NCBI RefSeq assembly: GCF_001870485.1 | Contig: NZ_MDKE01000033.1 | Location: 62,001-126,000, forward strand | Direction of reading: 5' to 3' | Source: Oceanisphaera psychrotolerans | GTDB taxonomy: Bacteria > Pseudomonadota > Gammaproteobacteria > Enterobacterales > Aeromonadaceae | DNA length: 64,000 nucleotides | In this document: positions 53,832 to 63,447 of the stretch, in pieces | How the letters are laid out: every line of letters starts with the position of its first letter | Position numbering within the stretch: the stretch's first letter is position 1 | The notes under the pieces: model-generated | Database searches by the model: none | The model's input: the letters and a program-made list of their open reading frames with translations, nothing else | What the model was told of the DNA's origin: nothing | Position numbers and translations under genes: made by a program

Positions 53832-54900
53832 TCAGCCGATCCGGGCCTTCAGGGGCCCGGCCAGCTGCTGATAGCAACCGGCCAGCAGTTCGGCGGTAGT
53901 ATCCCAGTCGATACAGGCATCGGTGATCGACACCCCGTAACGCATTTCGCTACGCGGCTGTTCGCTGGACTGATTGCCCTCATGCAGATGCGACTCCAGC
54001 ATGATGCCGAGAATGGACTTGTTCCCTTCCTGGATCTGATGCACCACGTTTTCGGTGACCAGCGGCTGCAGGCTGTAATCCTTGTTGGAATTACCATGCT
54101 GCAGTCCACCACCAGACTGGGGGCCAGGCCGGCAGATGTCATGGCCTTTTCCGCCAGAGAAACATTGACCGAGTCGTAGTTGGGCTGCTTGCCGCCGCGC
54201 AGTATCACATGACCGTCCGGGTTGCCCTGGGTGACCAGCAAGGCGACCTGTCCTTCCTGGTTGATGCCCATGAAGGCATGGGATTCCGCCGCCGCCTTCA
54301 GAGCGTTGATGGCGGTACCCAGATTACCATCGGTCCCGTTCTTGAAGCCCACCGGCATCGACAGGCCGGAGGCCATTTCCCGGTGAGTCTGGGATTCGGT
54401 GGTGCGGGCGCGATGGCCGACCAGGAGAACAGTTCGGCCAGGTACTGGGGACTGATCGGGTCCAGCGCTTCGGTGGCCAGCGGCAGTTCCAGCTCGGCCA
54501 GCCAGCACAGCAGTTCGCGAGCCTTGTGCAGGCCCTGTTCGATGTCAAAGCTGCCGTCCAGGTGAGGATCGTTGATAAAGCCTTTCCAACCGACGGTGGT
54601 GCGCGGCTTTTCGAAATAGACGCGCATCACGATATAAAGGCTGTCACGGTAGTCATCATGCAGTTTCTTGAGGCGGGTTGCGTACTCTTTGGCTGCGTCG
54701 ATATCGTGAATGGAGCAGGGACCACAGATCACCAGCAGGCGATGATCCTTGCGCTGAATAATATCTGAAATAGTCTGCCGGGACTGACCGACGAATTCCA
54801 GTGCCTGGCTGGAAATCGGCAGCTTGGCTTTCAGCTCCGCCGGGGTGATCATCACCTTCTCGGATTGGATATGGATATTATTCAGTGTGTCTTTCTGCAT
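53832..54900 (-). CDS. aroF: DAHP synthase, tyrosine-sensitive AroF type, two one-base frameshifts
   Basis: Condenses phosphoenolpyruvate and erythrose 4-phosphate, the first shikimate step. Repaired length is 356 residues, as in E. coli AroF, and MQKDTLNNIHI matches its start. Frame 1 holds LVICGPCSIHD and MRVYFEKPRTTVGWKG. Frame 2 holds ARTTESQTHREMASGLSMPVGFKNGTDG and HVILRGGKQPNY. Frame 3 holds EGNKSILGIMLESHLHEGNQSSE to the end. One base is missing at about 54411 (CGGCGCC) and one at about 54098 (GCCATGG). A TyrR box lies just upstream. Confidence 0.93.
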
Positions 54901-54915
54901 GATGACATCCTCACT

Positions 54916-54933
54916 TGTAAACAAAACATTACA
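54916..54933. promoter_or_regulatory. TyrR box upstream of aroF
   Basis: TGTAAA-CAAAAC-ATTACA matches the TyrR consensus TGTAAA-N6-TTTACA at 11 of 12 positions. It lies 16 bases before the aroF start, overlapping the likely promoter or leader, so tyrosine-dependent repression is expected. Confidence 0.8.
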
Positions 54934-55139
54934 ACCAAATAAAAAGAAAAACAGAGACAAATTTGACATCCAGTTATTTCTTTCTTACGCAACCGCTTTC
55001 ACCTTACCAAGGCCGGGCCGCCTTGCAAAGCCTGATATCACGCAAAAATCGGTTATTTTATGCGGTGGGGGCCAAGTGCGTATAAAAGAGCCAGAAAAGC
55101 ACTGCCGCGGCGTATACTTGATACCAGCGAGGAGCAACC

Positions 55140-55433
55140 ATGAACCAACACGAATACCAGCACCTGGTCACCAGCTTTCGGCGTATTCTCGACTACTACG
55201 CCGTCGATTATCGCCAGAGTCCGCCGTCCTATAATCACGACACCCTCTATGATCACCAGTGCCGGCTGATTATCGATGAGGTAGGCCAGAGCTGGGCACG
55301 GCATTATGGCTACCGGCCCAGCGCCATGCTGCTGCACAAGGCACTGTTTGCCGCCGAACAAAGCCGGAAATTCAGACCGCCCTGGCATCGCAGATGGTGG
55401 TGCTTCTTTCGTCGGCTCAACGGCGGTCGCTAA
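55140..55433 (+). CDS. Hypothetical protein
   Basis: I do not recognise this 97-residue protein. It is hydrophilic, aromatic-rich (FRRILDYYAVDYRQSPPSYNHDTLYDHQ) and ends in a strongly basic tryptophan stretch (RKFRPPWHRRWWCFFRRLNGGR) that could bind nucleic acid or membrane. GAGGAG lies eight bases before ATG 55140, supporting translation. It is divergent from aroF. Confidence 0.6.
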   Translation: MNQHEYQHLVTSFRRILDYYAVDYRQSPPSYNHDTLYDHQCRLIIDEVGQSWARHYGYRPSAMLLHKALFAAEQSRKFRPPWHRRWWCFFRRLNGGR

Positions 55434-55537
55434 CCCCCCGGCGAGGCACGACTCAGCCTGACATCAGGCCGTTATTTTCAGCTGTCATTCCTACCCGGAT
55501 CTGCCATGATGCTCGCCCCTCTTGCCGGAGCCCATCG

Positions 55538-56131
55538 ATGCAACGACTTCTCCGTTTTTTCTTTCAGGGTCTGCTGATCCTGCTGCCCTTCGTGTTGACG
55601 GTGTATCTGGTTTACCTGATTTTCACCATGCTCAACCAGACCCTGTTTTCGGCTCTGGGCTCGCTGCTGCAAACGGTATTTCCGGCACTGGAAGCCGGCT
55701 GGATCGCCGACCTGGCCGGTGGCTTGCTGACTCTGGCGGTCATTATCCTGACCGGCATGTTCGCCTCTTTCTATCTCGGTCGTTTCTTTTTGTCGCTGTT
55801 CGACAGCGTGCTAACCCGGATCCCGCTGGTCAAGATGCTGTACAACTCGCTGCGAGATCTGTTCAATGCGCTGATCGGGGATAACAAACGCTTCAACAAG
55901 CCGGTGGCGGTCAGCCTGATGAATGGAGAGGTGCAACTGCTGGGCTTTATTACCCGGGAAGACATGACAACATTCGGACTGCCGGGCAAGGTCGCCGTCT
56001 ACCTGCCCCAGTCCTATAATTTCGCCGGCAACCTGCTGATCGTCGACAAGGACAAGATCCAGCTGCTGGACGTCGCGGCCAGCAAGATGACCACCTTTAT
56101 CGTCAGCGGCGGCATCACCGGAAAGCCCTGA
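55538..56131 (+). CDS. DUF502 family membrane protein
   Basis: A 197-residue inner-membrane protein. Two N-terminal transmembrane segments (FQGLLILLPFVLTVYLVYLIF and GGLLTLAVIILTGMFASFYLG) are followed by the conserved RIPLVKMLYNSLRDLFNAL and LPQSYNFAGNLLIVDKDKI stretches. DUF502 function is unknown. ATG 55538 follows CCGGAG; earlier in-frame codons from 55394 lie in the neighbouring gene. Confidence 0.88.
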   Translation: MQRLLRFFFQGLLILLPFVLTVYLVYLIFTMLNQTLFSALGSLLQTVFPALEAGWIADLAGGLLTLAVIILTGMFASFYLGRFFLSLFDSVLTRIPLVKMLYNSLRDLFNALIGDNKRFNKPVAVSLMNGEVQLLGFITREDMTTFGLPGKVAVYLPQSYNFAGNLLIVDKDKIQLLDVAASKMTTFIVSGGITGKP

Positions 56132-56214
56132 AAGAGAAGTGAGGGGTAAAGAGTGAGGGCAAGGAGTAAGGCCTGGCTTTTACCGCTTCCCCCTCACCCT
56201 TCCCCCATGTGCTT

Positions 56215-57003
56215 TTACCCGTCAATCTCGTCCATGAACGCATCCAGCTCTTCGTCGGAGGCGGGTTCGAATTCCTTGCCTATCTTGGAGTCCTGATACT
56301 GCAGATAGAGATCCTTGGTCAGGGCATAGGGATCCAGCGAATTATCGATAATGGCTTCACGCTCTATCAGCTCGCTGCGCTGATAGAGGCCGTCGAGCAC
56401 CCACTTGCCGGTACGCAGGGCCAGACTCATCACGTCATAAGGGAAATAGAGGCTGTCGACCATGTCACCGGACAGCTGACGCAGGGTAGTCGGACCCATG
56501 GCCGGGACCATCAGGAAGGGGCCGTCGCCGACGCCCATCTGACCCAAGACCTGACTGAAGTCCTTGCTACGGCGCGACAGGGTCATTTTCTCCGCCACAT
56601 CGAAATAACCCAGCACACCGACGGTGCTGTTCACCCCGAAACGCGCCAGGTTGGTACCGGCGCCGGGCAAGTCGCCGGTCACCAGATGGTTGACGAAGCT
56701 GGCCGGTTCTTCCAGGTTCAGCACCACGTTCTGCAAGCCGTCTCTGACCGGCTTGGATACGTAATCCGCATAGGCATGCGCTGCCGGGCGCACCACATAG
56801 GGGTCCAGTACATCGTAGTTGATGACCCAGCTGGCACGGTTGACCGGCTCGAAGGGATCCCGGGCATCATTCGCCGTCGATTTGGCATAATCAGCCGGTA
56901 TCGCCGGAGCAAAGGGGTCATGGGTCCGTGGCACATCCACGCCCTCATGGGCGGCACAGCCGGTCAGCGTGACTCCCGCCGTCACAATCAATATTCGCCA
57001 CAT
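56215..57003 (-). CDS. mlaA: Outer-membrane lipoprotein MlaA (VacJ)
   Basis: Removes mislocalised phospholipids from the outer leaflet as part of the Mla pathway, together with porins. The 262 residues have lipobox LTGC (Cys16). DPFEPVNRASWVINYDVLDPYVVRPAAHAYADYV, NLEEPASFVNHLVTGD and GPFLMVPAMGPTTLR are the MlaA hallmarks. The C-terminal acidic tail ends FMDEIDG. The other mla genes are not in this window. Confidence 0.95.
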   Translation of the reverse strand: MWRILIVTAGVTLTGCAAHEGVDVPRTHDPFAPAIPADYAKSTANDARDPFEPVNRASWVINYDVLDPYVVRPAAHAYADYVSKPVRDGLQNVVLNLEEPASFVNHLVTGDLPGAGTNLARFGVNSTVGVLGYFDVAEKMTLSRRSKDFSQVLGQMGVGDGPFLMVPAMGPTTLRQLSGDMVDSLYFPYDVMSLALRTGKWVLDGLYQRSELIEREAIIDNSLDPYALTKDLYLQYQDSKIGKEFEPASDEELDAFMDEIDG

Positions 57004-57076
57004 AATTTCAGCCTTATCGCTTTTGTTATTATCTTATTATCACTCATGACAGAGCGGCACAACCGCGCTGTTGGCG

Positions 57077-58288
57077 TTACAGCGGCGTGTCGATGATCAC
57101 CGACAGCTGACGGTCTTCGCTGGTATCGAGTATTCCACTGCGCCCTTCCCAGGCATCGGTGGCATCGGCCACGTTGCCGCTGGGCGCGATGCGGGCCTTG
57201 ATGACCACCGTATCCCGGCCGCTCAGGTTATTGCTGGCCACCATGGCGTCCGCATTGGACAGGGTCACGGTAAGCGGAAACGAGGGCTGCTCGATGCGAC
57301 GGGCCACCAGCGGCATGTCGCCCCCCTGGGCGTCCACCGCATACACGAACAGCACGGCGCCCGGATGATAAGGCACGGCGCTGGCGGCATTGACCTCTAC
57401 CTCGAAACGCGGGCCGGTTACCGGTGCCGCATCGGTTTCCGCCAGCCGCCGCTCGGCAAAGGCCACCGAACGTTCAATCATGGCATAGCGGGGGCTATCC
57501 GGTGACATCCGTTGCAGGATCTGCTGCCAGCGGGCAATGGCGGCGGTCAGATCGTCCTGCTGCAGCGCCATGAAGGCAAACACCGACCAGGCTTCCAGAT
57601 TGTCCGGGGCCCGGGTCAGCAGTTCCTTGATCATGTTCTCGGCCCGCAGCGTCTCTCCGGTCATGGCCAGTGCCTCGGCGTAAGGCACTATCACCGTATC
57701 CGGGTTATCGGTCAGTTTGAGTGCCTTTTCCAGCGCATCGCGGGCGGTTTCACCGTCGCGCATCTCCAGGGTCAGTCGCCCCAGCAACAGCCAGCCACGG
57801 AAGTCATCACCGTCCCGATGCAACTTGGTCCGCAGAGACTGGATCAAATCCTTCATGTCCTGCTCGGTCACCTCGCCATCGGGCTCGATCAGTACCTTGC
57901 GCGACAACTCGCTCAACCGGGCGGCATTATCCTGCCATTGCACTACCTTGGGGTAGGCCCCGAGCTGCCAGTAACCCGCATAGGCCACGACCGCTGCTAT
58001 CACTATCGCCGGCAGCCACAACCAGACACCGCTGCGGTATCGTTGCGGGGTTTCGGTCACCACATCATCCAGCAGGCTTTTCTGCAGCTCCTGGGTGGCC
58101 GACTCCCCTTCTTCCAGCAGGCCCTGTTCCCGGTCCTGCTCCAGCTCCTGCAGCCGTTGCCGATACAGCTGGGTATTGAGTTCGTTACGGCTGCGGCTGG
58201 ACTCGGCCCGGCCACGGGTCAGGGGCAGTATTATCACCAGCGCCAGCAGCAGGGTCAGCAGGCCGCTGAGGATCCAGAATAAGGTCAT
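57077..58288 (-). CDS. ccmI: Cytochrome c maturation protein CcmI
   Basis: Apocytochrome c chaperone of the System I haem ligation complex. The 403 residues have two transmembrane helices (FWILSGLLTLLLALVIILPL and WLWLPAIVIAAVVAYAGYW) flanking a cytoplasmic loop. A periplasmic TPR domain follows (about 155-270), then a C-terminal beta-rich domain. It is the last gene of the ccm operon, one base after ccmH. Confidence 0.93.
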   Translation of the reverse strand: MTLFWILSGLLTLLLALVIILPLTRGRAESSRSRNELNTQLYRQRLQELEQDREQGLLEEGESATQELQKSLLDDVVTETPQRYRSGVWLWLPAIVIAAVVAYAGYWQLGAYPKVVQWQDNAARLSELSRKVLIEPDGEVTEQDMKDLIQSLRTKLHRDGDDFRGWLLLGRLTLEMRDGETARDALEKALKLTDNPDTVIVPYAEALAMTGETLRAENMIKELLTRAPDNLEAWSVFAFMALQQDDLTAAIARWQQILQRMSPDSPRYAMIERSVAFAERRLAETDAAPVTGPRFEVEVNAASAVPYHPGAVLFVYAVDAQGGDMPLVARRIEQPSFPLTVTLSNADAMVASNNLSGRDTVVIKARIAPSGNVADATDAWEGRSGILDTSEDRQLSVIIDTPL

Positions 58289-58289
58289 A

Positions 58290-58757
58290 TCAACTCTCTT
58301 TGTCTTTGTTCAGCAGATCCGCCAGGCGCTCACGCTCCTGTGTGCTCAGGCTCTCGTCGGCGTCGTTGCGCTTTTTCTTGCGGGTGCGTACCAGCACGAT
58401 GACCAGTCCCAGCAGCATCACCAGCACGGGGCCGAACCACAGGATCAGGGTGGAGGCCATCACCGGTGGCTTGTAGAGAATGAAGTTGCCGTAGCGGGCC
58501 ACCATGTAATCGATGACCTCCTCCTTGCTGCTGCCCTCGCGCAACATGCTGTAGGTCTTGTCACGCAGATCCTTGGCCAGTTCGGCGTTGGAGTCGGCAA
58601 TGTCCTGGTTCTGACACTTGGGGCAACGCAGCTCCCGGGTCAGCTCACGGAAGATCTCTTCCTGTTGCGGAGAGTCGAATTGATACACATCGATGGCGGC
58701 CATGGCCGGCGGCAACCAGAGCCCCGCCAGCAATATCAGCACAAAGCACAAACGCAT
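58290..58757 (-). CDS. ccmH: Cytochrome c maturation protein CcmH
   Basis: Thiol-oxidoreductase that acts on apocytochrome haem-binding cysteines. The 155-residue short form has a signal sequence (FVLILLAGLWLPPAMA), the redox motif LRCPKCQNQDIADSNAELAKDLR, a transmembrane helix (LILWFGPVLVMLLGLVIVLV) and a charged tail. The C-terminal TPR part that E. coli CcmH carries is supplied here by separate CcmI. Confidence 0.95.
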   Translation of the reverse strand: MRLCFVLILLAGLWLPPAMAAIDVYQFDSPQQEEIFRELTRELRCPKCQNQDIADSNAELAKDLRDKTYSMLREGSSKEEVIDYMVARYGNFILYKPPVMASTLILWFGPVLVMLLGLVIVLVRTRKKKRNDADESLSTQERERLADLLNKDKES

Positions 58758-58761
58758 CGTC

Positions 58762-59295
58762 TTACTCCATCCGCTCGAAAATGGGTTTCAGGGTCTGTTG
58801 CCATACCTGCTCGTTCACATCGCCCACGTGGCGGTAGCGGATCACCCCCTGACTGTCTATGAGAAAGGTCTCGGGGGCACCGTACACGCCCAGATCCAGA
58901 CCCAGCATGCCGCGGGGATCGTACAGATCGATGGCATAGGGATTACCCAGGTTCTTCAGCCAACGCAGCGCCTTTTCCCGCTCGTCCTTGTAGTTCATGC
59001 CCACGATGTAGATGCCCTCTTTCGCCTTCAGCTCGTTGAGGTATTCATGCTCGGCATAACAGGTCGGACACCAGGTGGCCCAAACGTTGAGCAGCATCGG
59101 CTTACCGGTGAAGATCTCCCGGGTAAACTGCCGGCCGGGATCCTGCAGCGACGTCAGCGCAAACTCCGGCACCGGTTGATCCAGCAAGGCCGACTCCAGC
59201 TTGCGCGGGTCCGAAAACAGTCCCTTGTACAGGAAAATGCAGCCCCCCAGAAAGACCAGCAGGGGAATGGACAGGATCAGGACTCGACGATTCAT
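58762..59295 (-). CDS. ccmG: Thiol:disulfide interchange protein CcmG/DsbE
   Basis: Membrane-anchored periplasmic thioredoxin that keeps apocytochrome cysteines reduced. The 177 residues have an N-terminal anchor (ILSIPLLVFLGGCIFLY), active-site WATWCPTC and the cis-proline region YGAPETFLID. It overlaps ccmF by four bases (ATGA). Confidence 0.95.
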   Translation of the reverse strand: MNRRVLILSIPLLVFLGGCIFLYKGLFSDPRKLESALLDQPVPEFALTSLQDPGRQFTREIFTGKPMLLNVWATWCPTCYAEHEYLNELKAKEGIYIVGMNYKDEREKALRWLKNLGNPYAIDLYDPRGMLGLDLGVYGAPETFLIDSQGVIRYRHVGDVNEQVWQQTLKPIFERME

Positions 59296-61246
59296 ACGGC
59301 CTCCCGCATTTTTTTACCACCAAAACGATAGCGCTTGTCGACCATGGCGATAACACCGCCGATGGACATGAGCACGGCACCAAACCAGATCCAGCGAATA
59401 AAGGGCTTGTAATAGAGCCGCACCGCCCAGGCACCGTCATTCAGCTCCTCACCCAGCGCCGCATAGAGATCGCGGGTAAAGCCGGCGTTGATGGCGGCTT
59501 CGGTCATCGGCATGCGCTGCACCAGATAGAGGCGCTTTTCCGCCTTGAGCTTGCCCAGCTCCCGGCCGTTTTTGGTCACCGCAATCACGCCCTTGAAACC
59601 TTCGTAGTTGGGGCCATCGGCCTGACGGGTACCTTCGAAGGTAAAGGTGTAACCGGAAAAGGTGACGCTGTCGCCGGCAGACATCCGCACGTCCCGCTCT
59701 ATGCTGTAGAGCTGGGTGCAGCTGATACCGATAATGGTGACCGCCAGGCCGATATGACCGAGGATCATGGCCCAGTGACTGTTGCCCAGCTTGCGGATGC
59801 CCGTGCCAAACGAATGGCGGTGGGTGGCCCGTACCCAGGTTTCCTGCAGGCTGGTGATCACGATAAAGACGCCCAGCCCCAGGCCGACCGCCGCCCAGAC
59901 TTCGAACTTGTCGGCAAAATACCAGGCAAAAACGCCCCGATGGCCGCACTGGCCAGCACCGCAAACAGCAGCTTGCCGTTGATTTCCTGCATGCTCTGGC
60001 GGCGCCAGCGAAACAGGGGGCCGGCGCCCAGCAACAGGGCGAAGGGAATGATCAGCCAGGCATAGAGACTGTTGAAGAAGGGCGCCCCTATGCTGATGCT
60101 GCCCAGCCCCAGTTCCTTGTGTACCAAGGGCAGCAAGGTACCGATAAAGACCACCACCAGGCCGGCCATCAGCACGATGTTGTTGCCGAGCAGCATGCTC
60201 TCGCGGCTGGCCAGCTCATGCTTGCCATGACTCTTGACCTCGGCGCCCTTGATGGCGTAGAGCAGCAGCGAAGCGCCGATCACCAGCATCAGGAACACCA
60301 GAATAAAGAGTCCGCGGGTTGGATCCGAGGCGAAGGCATGCACCGACACCAGCACCCCGGAGCGCACCAGAAAGGTACCGAGCAGGCTCAGCGAGAAGGC
60401 CATGATCGCCAGCAACACCGTCCAGGACTTGAAGGTGGCCCTCTTCTCGGTCACCGCCAGCGAGTGGATCAGCGCGGTACCGGCCAGCCAGGGCATGAAG
60501 GAGGCGTTTTCCACCGGGTCCCAGAACCACCAGCCGCCCCAGCCCAGCTCGTAATAGGCCCACCAGGAGCCCAGTGCGATACCCAGGGTCAGGAAAATCC
60601 AGGCGGCCATGGTCCAGGGCCGGGACCAGCGGGCCCAGGCCGAGTCCAGCTTGCCGGTCATCAGCGAGGCAATGGCGAAGGCGAAGGCCACGGAGAAACC
60701 CACATAGCCCATGTAAAGCATGGGAGGATGGAAAATCAGTCCCGGATCCTGCAGCAGCGGGTTCAGGTCCCGGCCATCGACCGGAAAGAACGGCAGGGTG
60801 CGTTCGAAGGGGTTGGAGGTGATGATCACGAACAACAGGAAGCCGACGCCGATCATGCCCATCACGCTCAGCACCCGGGCTACCGCATCCAGCGGCAGTG
60901 CCCGGCTGAAGCGGGCCACGGCGGCGGTCCAGCCGGCCAGGGTCAGCACCCACAGCAGCAGGGAGCCTTCATGGGCGCCCCACACCGCAGAAATGCGGTA
61001 CTCCAGTGGCAACAGGCTGTTGGAGTTGGAGGCCACATAGAGCACGGTAAAGTCGTGATCGATGAAAGCCCAGGTCAGGCAGCCGAACGACAGCAGCAAG
61101 AAGCCGAACATGGCGTAGGACAGCGGCCGCGCCAGCAACATCATGCCGACGTTGCCGCGAGTGGCGCCGAGCAGCGGATAAATACTCAGTATCAGGCTCG
61201 CCGCCAGGGCGAGGATCAGGCTGAACTGACCTATTTCTGGGATCAT
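59292..61246 (-). CDS. ccmF: Haem lyase subunit CcmF, one-base frameshift
   Basis: Large inner-membrane protein that, with CcmH/I, attaches haem to apocytochrome c. Repaired length is about 651 residues. The first part has many helices and the WWD-type motif [22 protein letters not shown], with His-containing loops. The first frame ends after ASAAIGAFL. One T added to the five-T run (A on the plus strand, about 59932) gives [21 protein letters not shown] and joins the second part with the end [10 protein letters not shown]. Confidence 0.94.
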
Positions 61247-61737
61247 GAACGACTTCCTTTCAGCTGCTCCTGGGAATATTCGGGTTTGACGTGCTCTATT
61301 CCCTTGAGCGCTTCTGCCACTTCCGGCGGCATGTATTCTTCATCGTGCTTGGCCAGCACCTCGAAGGCGGTGATGGTACGCGCATCGTCCAGATGGCCCT
61401 GGGCGACGATGCCCTGCCCTTCCCGGAACAGGTCCGGCAGTATGCCGTCGAAGCGTACCGTGATCACCTCACCGCCGGCATCCACCAGGTCGAAGCTGAC
61501 CTTGAGACTCTGCTGATCCCGGCTGACCGAGCCCGGTACCACCATGCCGCCGATACGCAGGCGCTGACCCACTTCCGGTTTGACCCTGGCCTCCCCCTTG
61601 CCCTGTACCAGCTCGGTGGGGGTATAGAACAGGTCGATATTCTGCTGCAGGGCATAAAGTACCAGCCCGGTCATCACCGACAGTCCGAGCACCACCGCCA
61701 GCAGCAGGGTCATGCGCTTTTTACGTCTGGGGTTCAT
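61243..61737 (-). CDS. ccmE: Haem chaperone CcmE
   Basis: Carries haem through the periplasm on a histidine. The 164 residues have an N-terminal anchor ([20 protein letters not shown]), the OB-fold ([36 protein letters not shown]) and the haem-binding [14 protein letters not shown] with its His and Tyr. It overlaps ccmD and ccmF by four bases each. Confidence 0.96.
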   Translation of the reverse strand: MNPRRKKRMTLLLAVVLGLSVMTGLVLYALQQNIDLFYTPTELVQGKGEARVKPEVGQRLRIGGMVVPGSVSRDQQSLKVSFDLVDAGGEVITVRFDGILPDLFREGQGIVAQGHLDDARTITAFEVLAKHDEEYMPPEVAEALKGIEHVKPEYSQEQLKGSRS

Positions 61738-61940
61738 AAGGTATTCTCCAACTTTTGGGCGGCTTTACGGCGGGCCGCCCGGGCCTGTTTCTGTTTCACT
61801 GCACGCAGCAGGCTTTTTCTGGTGGACCGGGTCGATATCACCAGTCCCACCAGCGCCAGAATGGTCACGCCAAAGGAAAGCCACACATAAAAGCCGTAGC
61901 CGCCCATGGCCCAGAATGCGGACCAGCTATCAAATTTCAT
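61734..61940 (-). CDS. ccmD: Cytochrome c maturation protein CcmD
   Basis: A 68-residue single-helix protein that helps release holo-CcmE from the CcmABC complex. [22 protein letters not shown] is the conserved start and helix, followed by a basic coiled tail. It overlaps ccmC by 11 bases. Confidence 0.93.
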   Translation of the reverse strand: MKFDSWSAFWAMGGYGFYVWLSFGVTILALVGLVISTRSTRKSLLRAVKQKQARAARRKAAQKLENTL

Positions 61941-62684
61941 CCTGTTCCTCCGCCAGTTTCAGCACCCAGGGACGATGGGATTCGCGCCGGATCAATTCGT
62001 TGCGCAGCCGCATCAGGGTCAGGGCCCCCAGAAAGCAGCTGAAGGCCAGTATCATGATCAACAGCGGCCAGAGCATGTCGTTGGAAATAGACGGCCGGTC
62101 GAATTTGGTAATGCTGGCCCCCTGATGCAGGGTGTTCCACCATTCCACCGAGTAGTGAATGATGGGCAGGTTGATCACCCCCACCAGCGCCAGAATACCG
62201 GCGGCACGGCCGGCCAGCACCTTGTCGGAAATGGCGTTGTAGAGCGCGATGACGCCCAGATAGAGGAACAGCAGGATCAGCTCCGAGGTCAGGCGGGCAT
62301 CCCACACCCACCAGGCCCCCCACATGGGTTTGCCCCAGGCGGCACCGGTAAAGAGCGCGATGGCGGTAAACACCGCGCCCACCGGGGCGATGGCCGCCAC
62401 CGCCATGTCGGCGGTCTTGATCTGCCACACCAGCCGATAAAGGCGGCGATGGCCATCGAGGAATAGGCGCCCATGGAGAGAATGGCGGAGGGCACATGAA
62501 TATAGATGATGCGAAAGGCGTCACCCTGCTGATAATCCGCCGGCGCGAAGGCCAGCCCCCAGGCCAGGCCGACGATAAAGGACACCATACTGAACACGGC
62601 AAACCAGGGTAGCCACAGGCCGGCCAGCCGGTAGGCTTGCTCCGCCTTGGCGTAGGGATGTAACCATTTCCACATGTTGCTCAC
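61930..62684 (-). CDS. ccmC: Haem exporter subunit CcmC, one-base frameshift
   Basis: Six-helix protein that loads haem onto CcmE. Repaired length is 251 residues. Frame 1 (MSNMWKWLHPYAKAEQAYRLAG to SSMAIAAFIG) includes the first conserved His in YIHVPSAILSMGAY. Frame 2 includes the WWD-type motif WGAWWVWDARLTSELILLFLYLG and the second His in IHYSVEWWNTLHQ. One C added at about 62437 (GGCCTGG) joins them as IGLVWQIKTADM. Confidence 0.93.
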
Positions 62685-62778
62685 AGACCTTTTTTTGTAT
62701 TAAACGTTGTTTACATAAACTTGCTTAACAAGAGCTCAAGATATCCCAAATTCATCGTTCAAGACACCTTGACGTCCG
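62685..62778. other. 94-bp gap between ccmB and ccmC
   Basis: All other ccm junctions seen here are one to five bases apart or overlap. This one is AT-rich (TTTTTTTG and TTAAACG), with no gene. It could hold an internal promoter for ccmC onward. Confidence 0.45.
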
Positions 62779-63447
62779 TTAGTTGACACTCACTCTCAGC
62801 GCCGATGCGATGGCAAAAGGCGCCAGGGTAATGCTGCCCACCAGCATGGCCGCCAGAATCGCCAGCTGACCGTCGTACGGCGCACCGAAGGCCGCCGCCT
62901 CTATGGCCGAAGTGGCGAAGATCAGCACCGGGATATACAGCGGCAGCGTCAGCAGACTCAACAGCACGCCCCCCTTGCCAATGCCCACGGTCAGCGCCAC
63001 CCCGATGGCGCCGAGCAGGCTCAGGATCGGCGTGCCCAGCAACAGGGTCCAGAACACGGCCTGAAAACCCACCATGTCCAGGCTCAGCAGCACCGCCACC
63101 AGCGGCGACAGCAACAACAGCGGCAAACCGGTCAGCAGCCAGTGCGCCAGTACCTTGGCCAGCACCAGTACCCCCAAAGGACAGGGCATCAGCATTAATT
63201 GTTCCAGAGTACCGTCAATAAAATCGTCCCGGAACAATCGCTCCAGCGCCAGCAGCGACGACAACAACGCCGCCACCCAGACGATGCCGGGGGCGATACG
63301 GGCCAGCAGGGTCGGCTCGGGGCCGATACCCAGCGGAAACAGGGTGATGACGATAATGAAAAACCACAGGGGATTGAGAATGTCGGCTCGCCGCCTCAGG
63401 GCCGAGACCAGCTCGCGACGCAGTACGCCGGTAAACATGGATCTCAT
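62779..63447 (-). CDS. ccmB: Haem exporter permease CcmB
   Basis: A 222-residue six-helix membrane subunit of the CcmAB ABC transporter, which uses ATP to release haem-loaded CcmE. It starts [58 protein letters not shown] is the conserved Q-loop-contacting region. It overlaps ccmA by four bases. Confidence 0.95.
   Translation of the reverse strand: MRSMFTGVLRRELVSALRRRADILNPLWFFIIVITLFPLGIGPEPTLLARIAPGIVWVAALLSSLLALERLFRDDFIDGTLEQLMLMPCPLGVLVLAKVLAHWLLTGLPLLLLSPLVAVLLSLDMVGFQAVFWTLLLGTPILSLLGAIGVALTVGIGKGGVLLSLLTLPLYIPVLIFATSAIEAAAFGAPYDGQLAILAAMLVGSITLAPFAIASALRVSVN

Noticed and set aside
60119-61516. 465-codon plus-strand open frame
   Set aside because: Antisense to ccmF and ccmE, with His/Gln/Gly-rich shadow composition.
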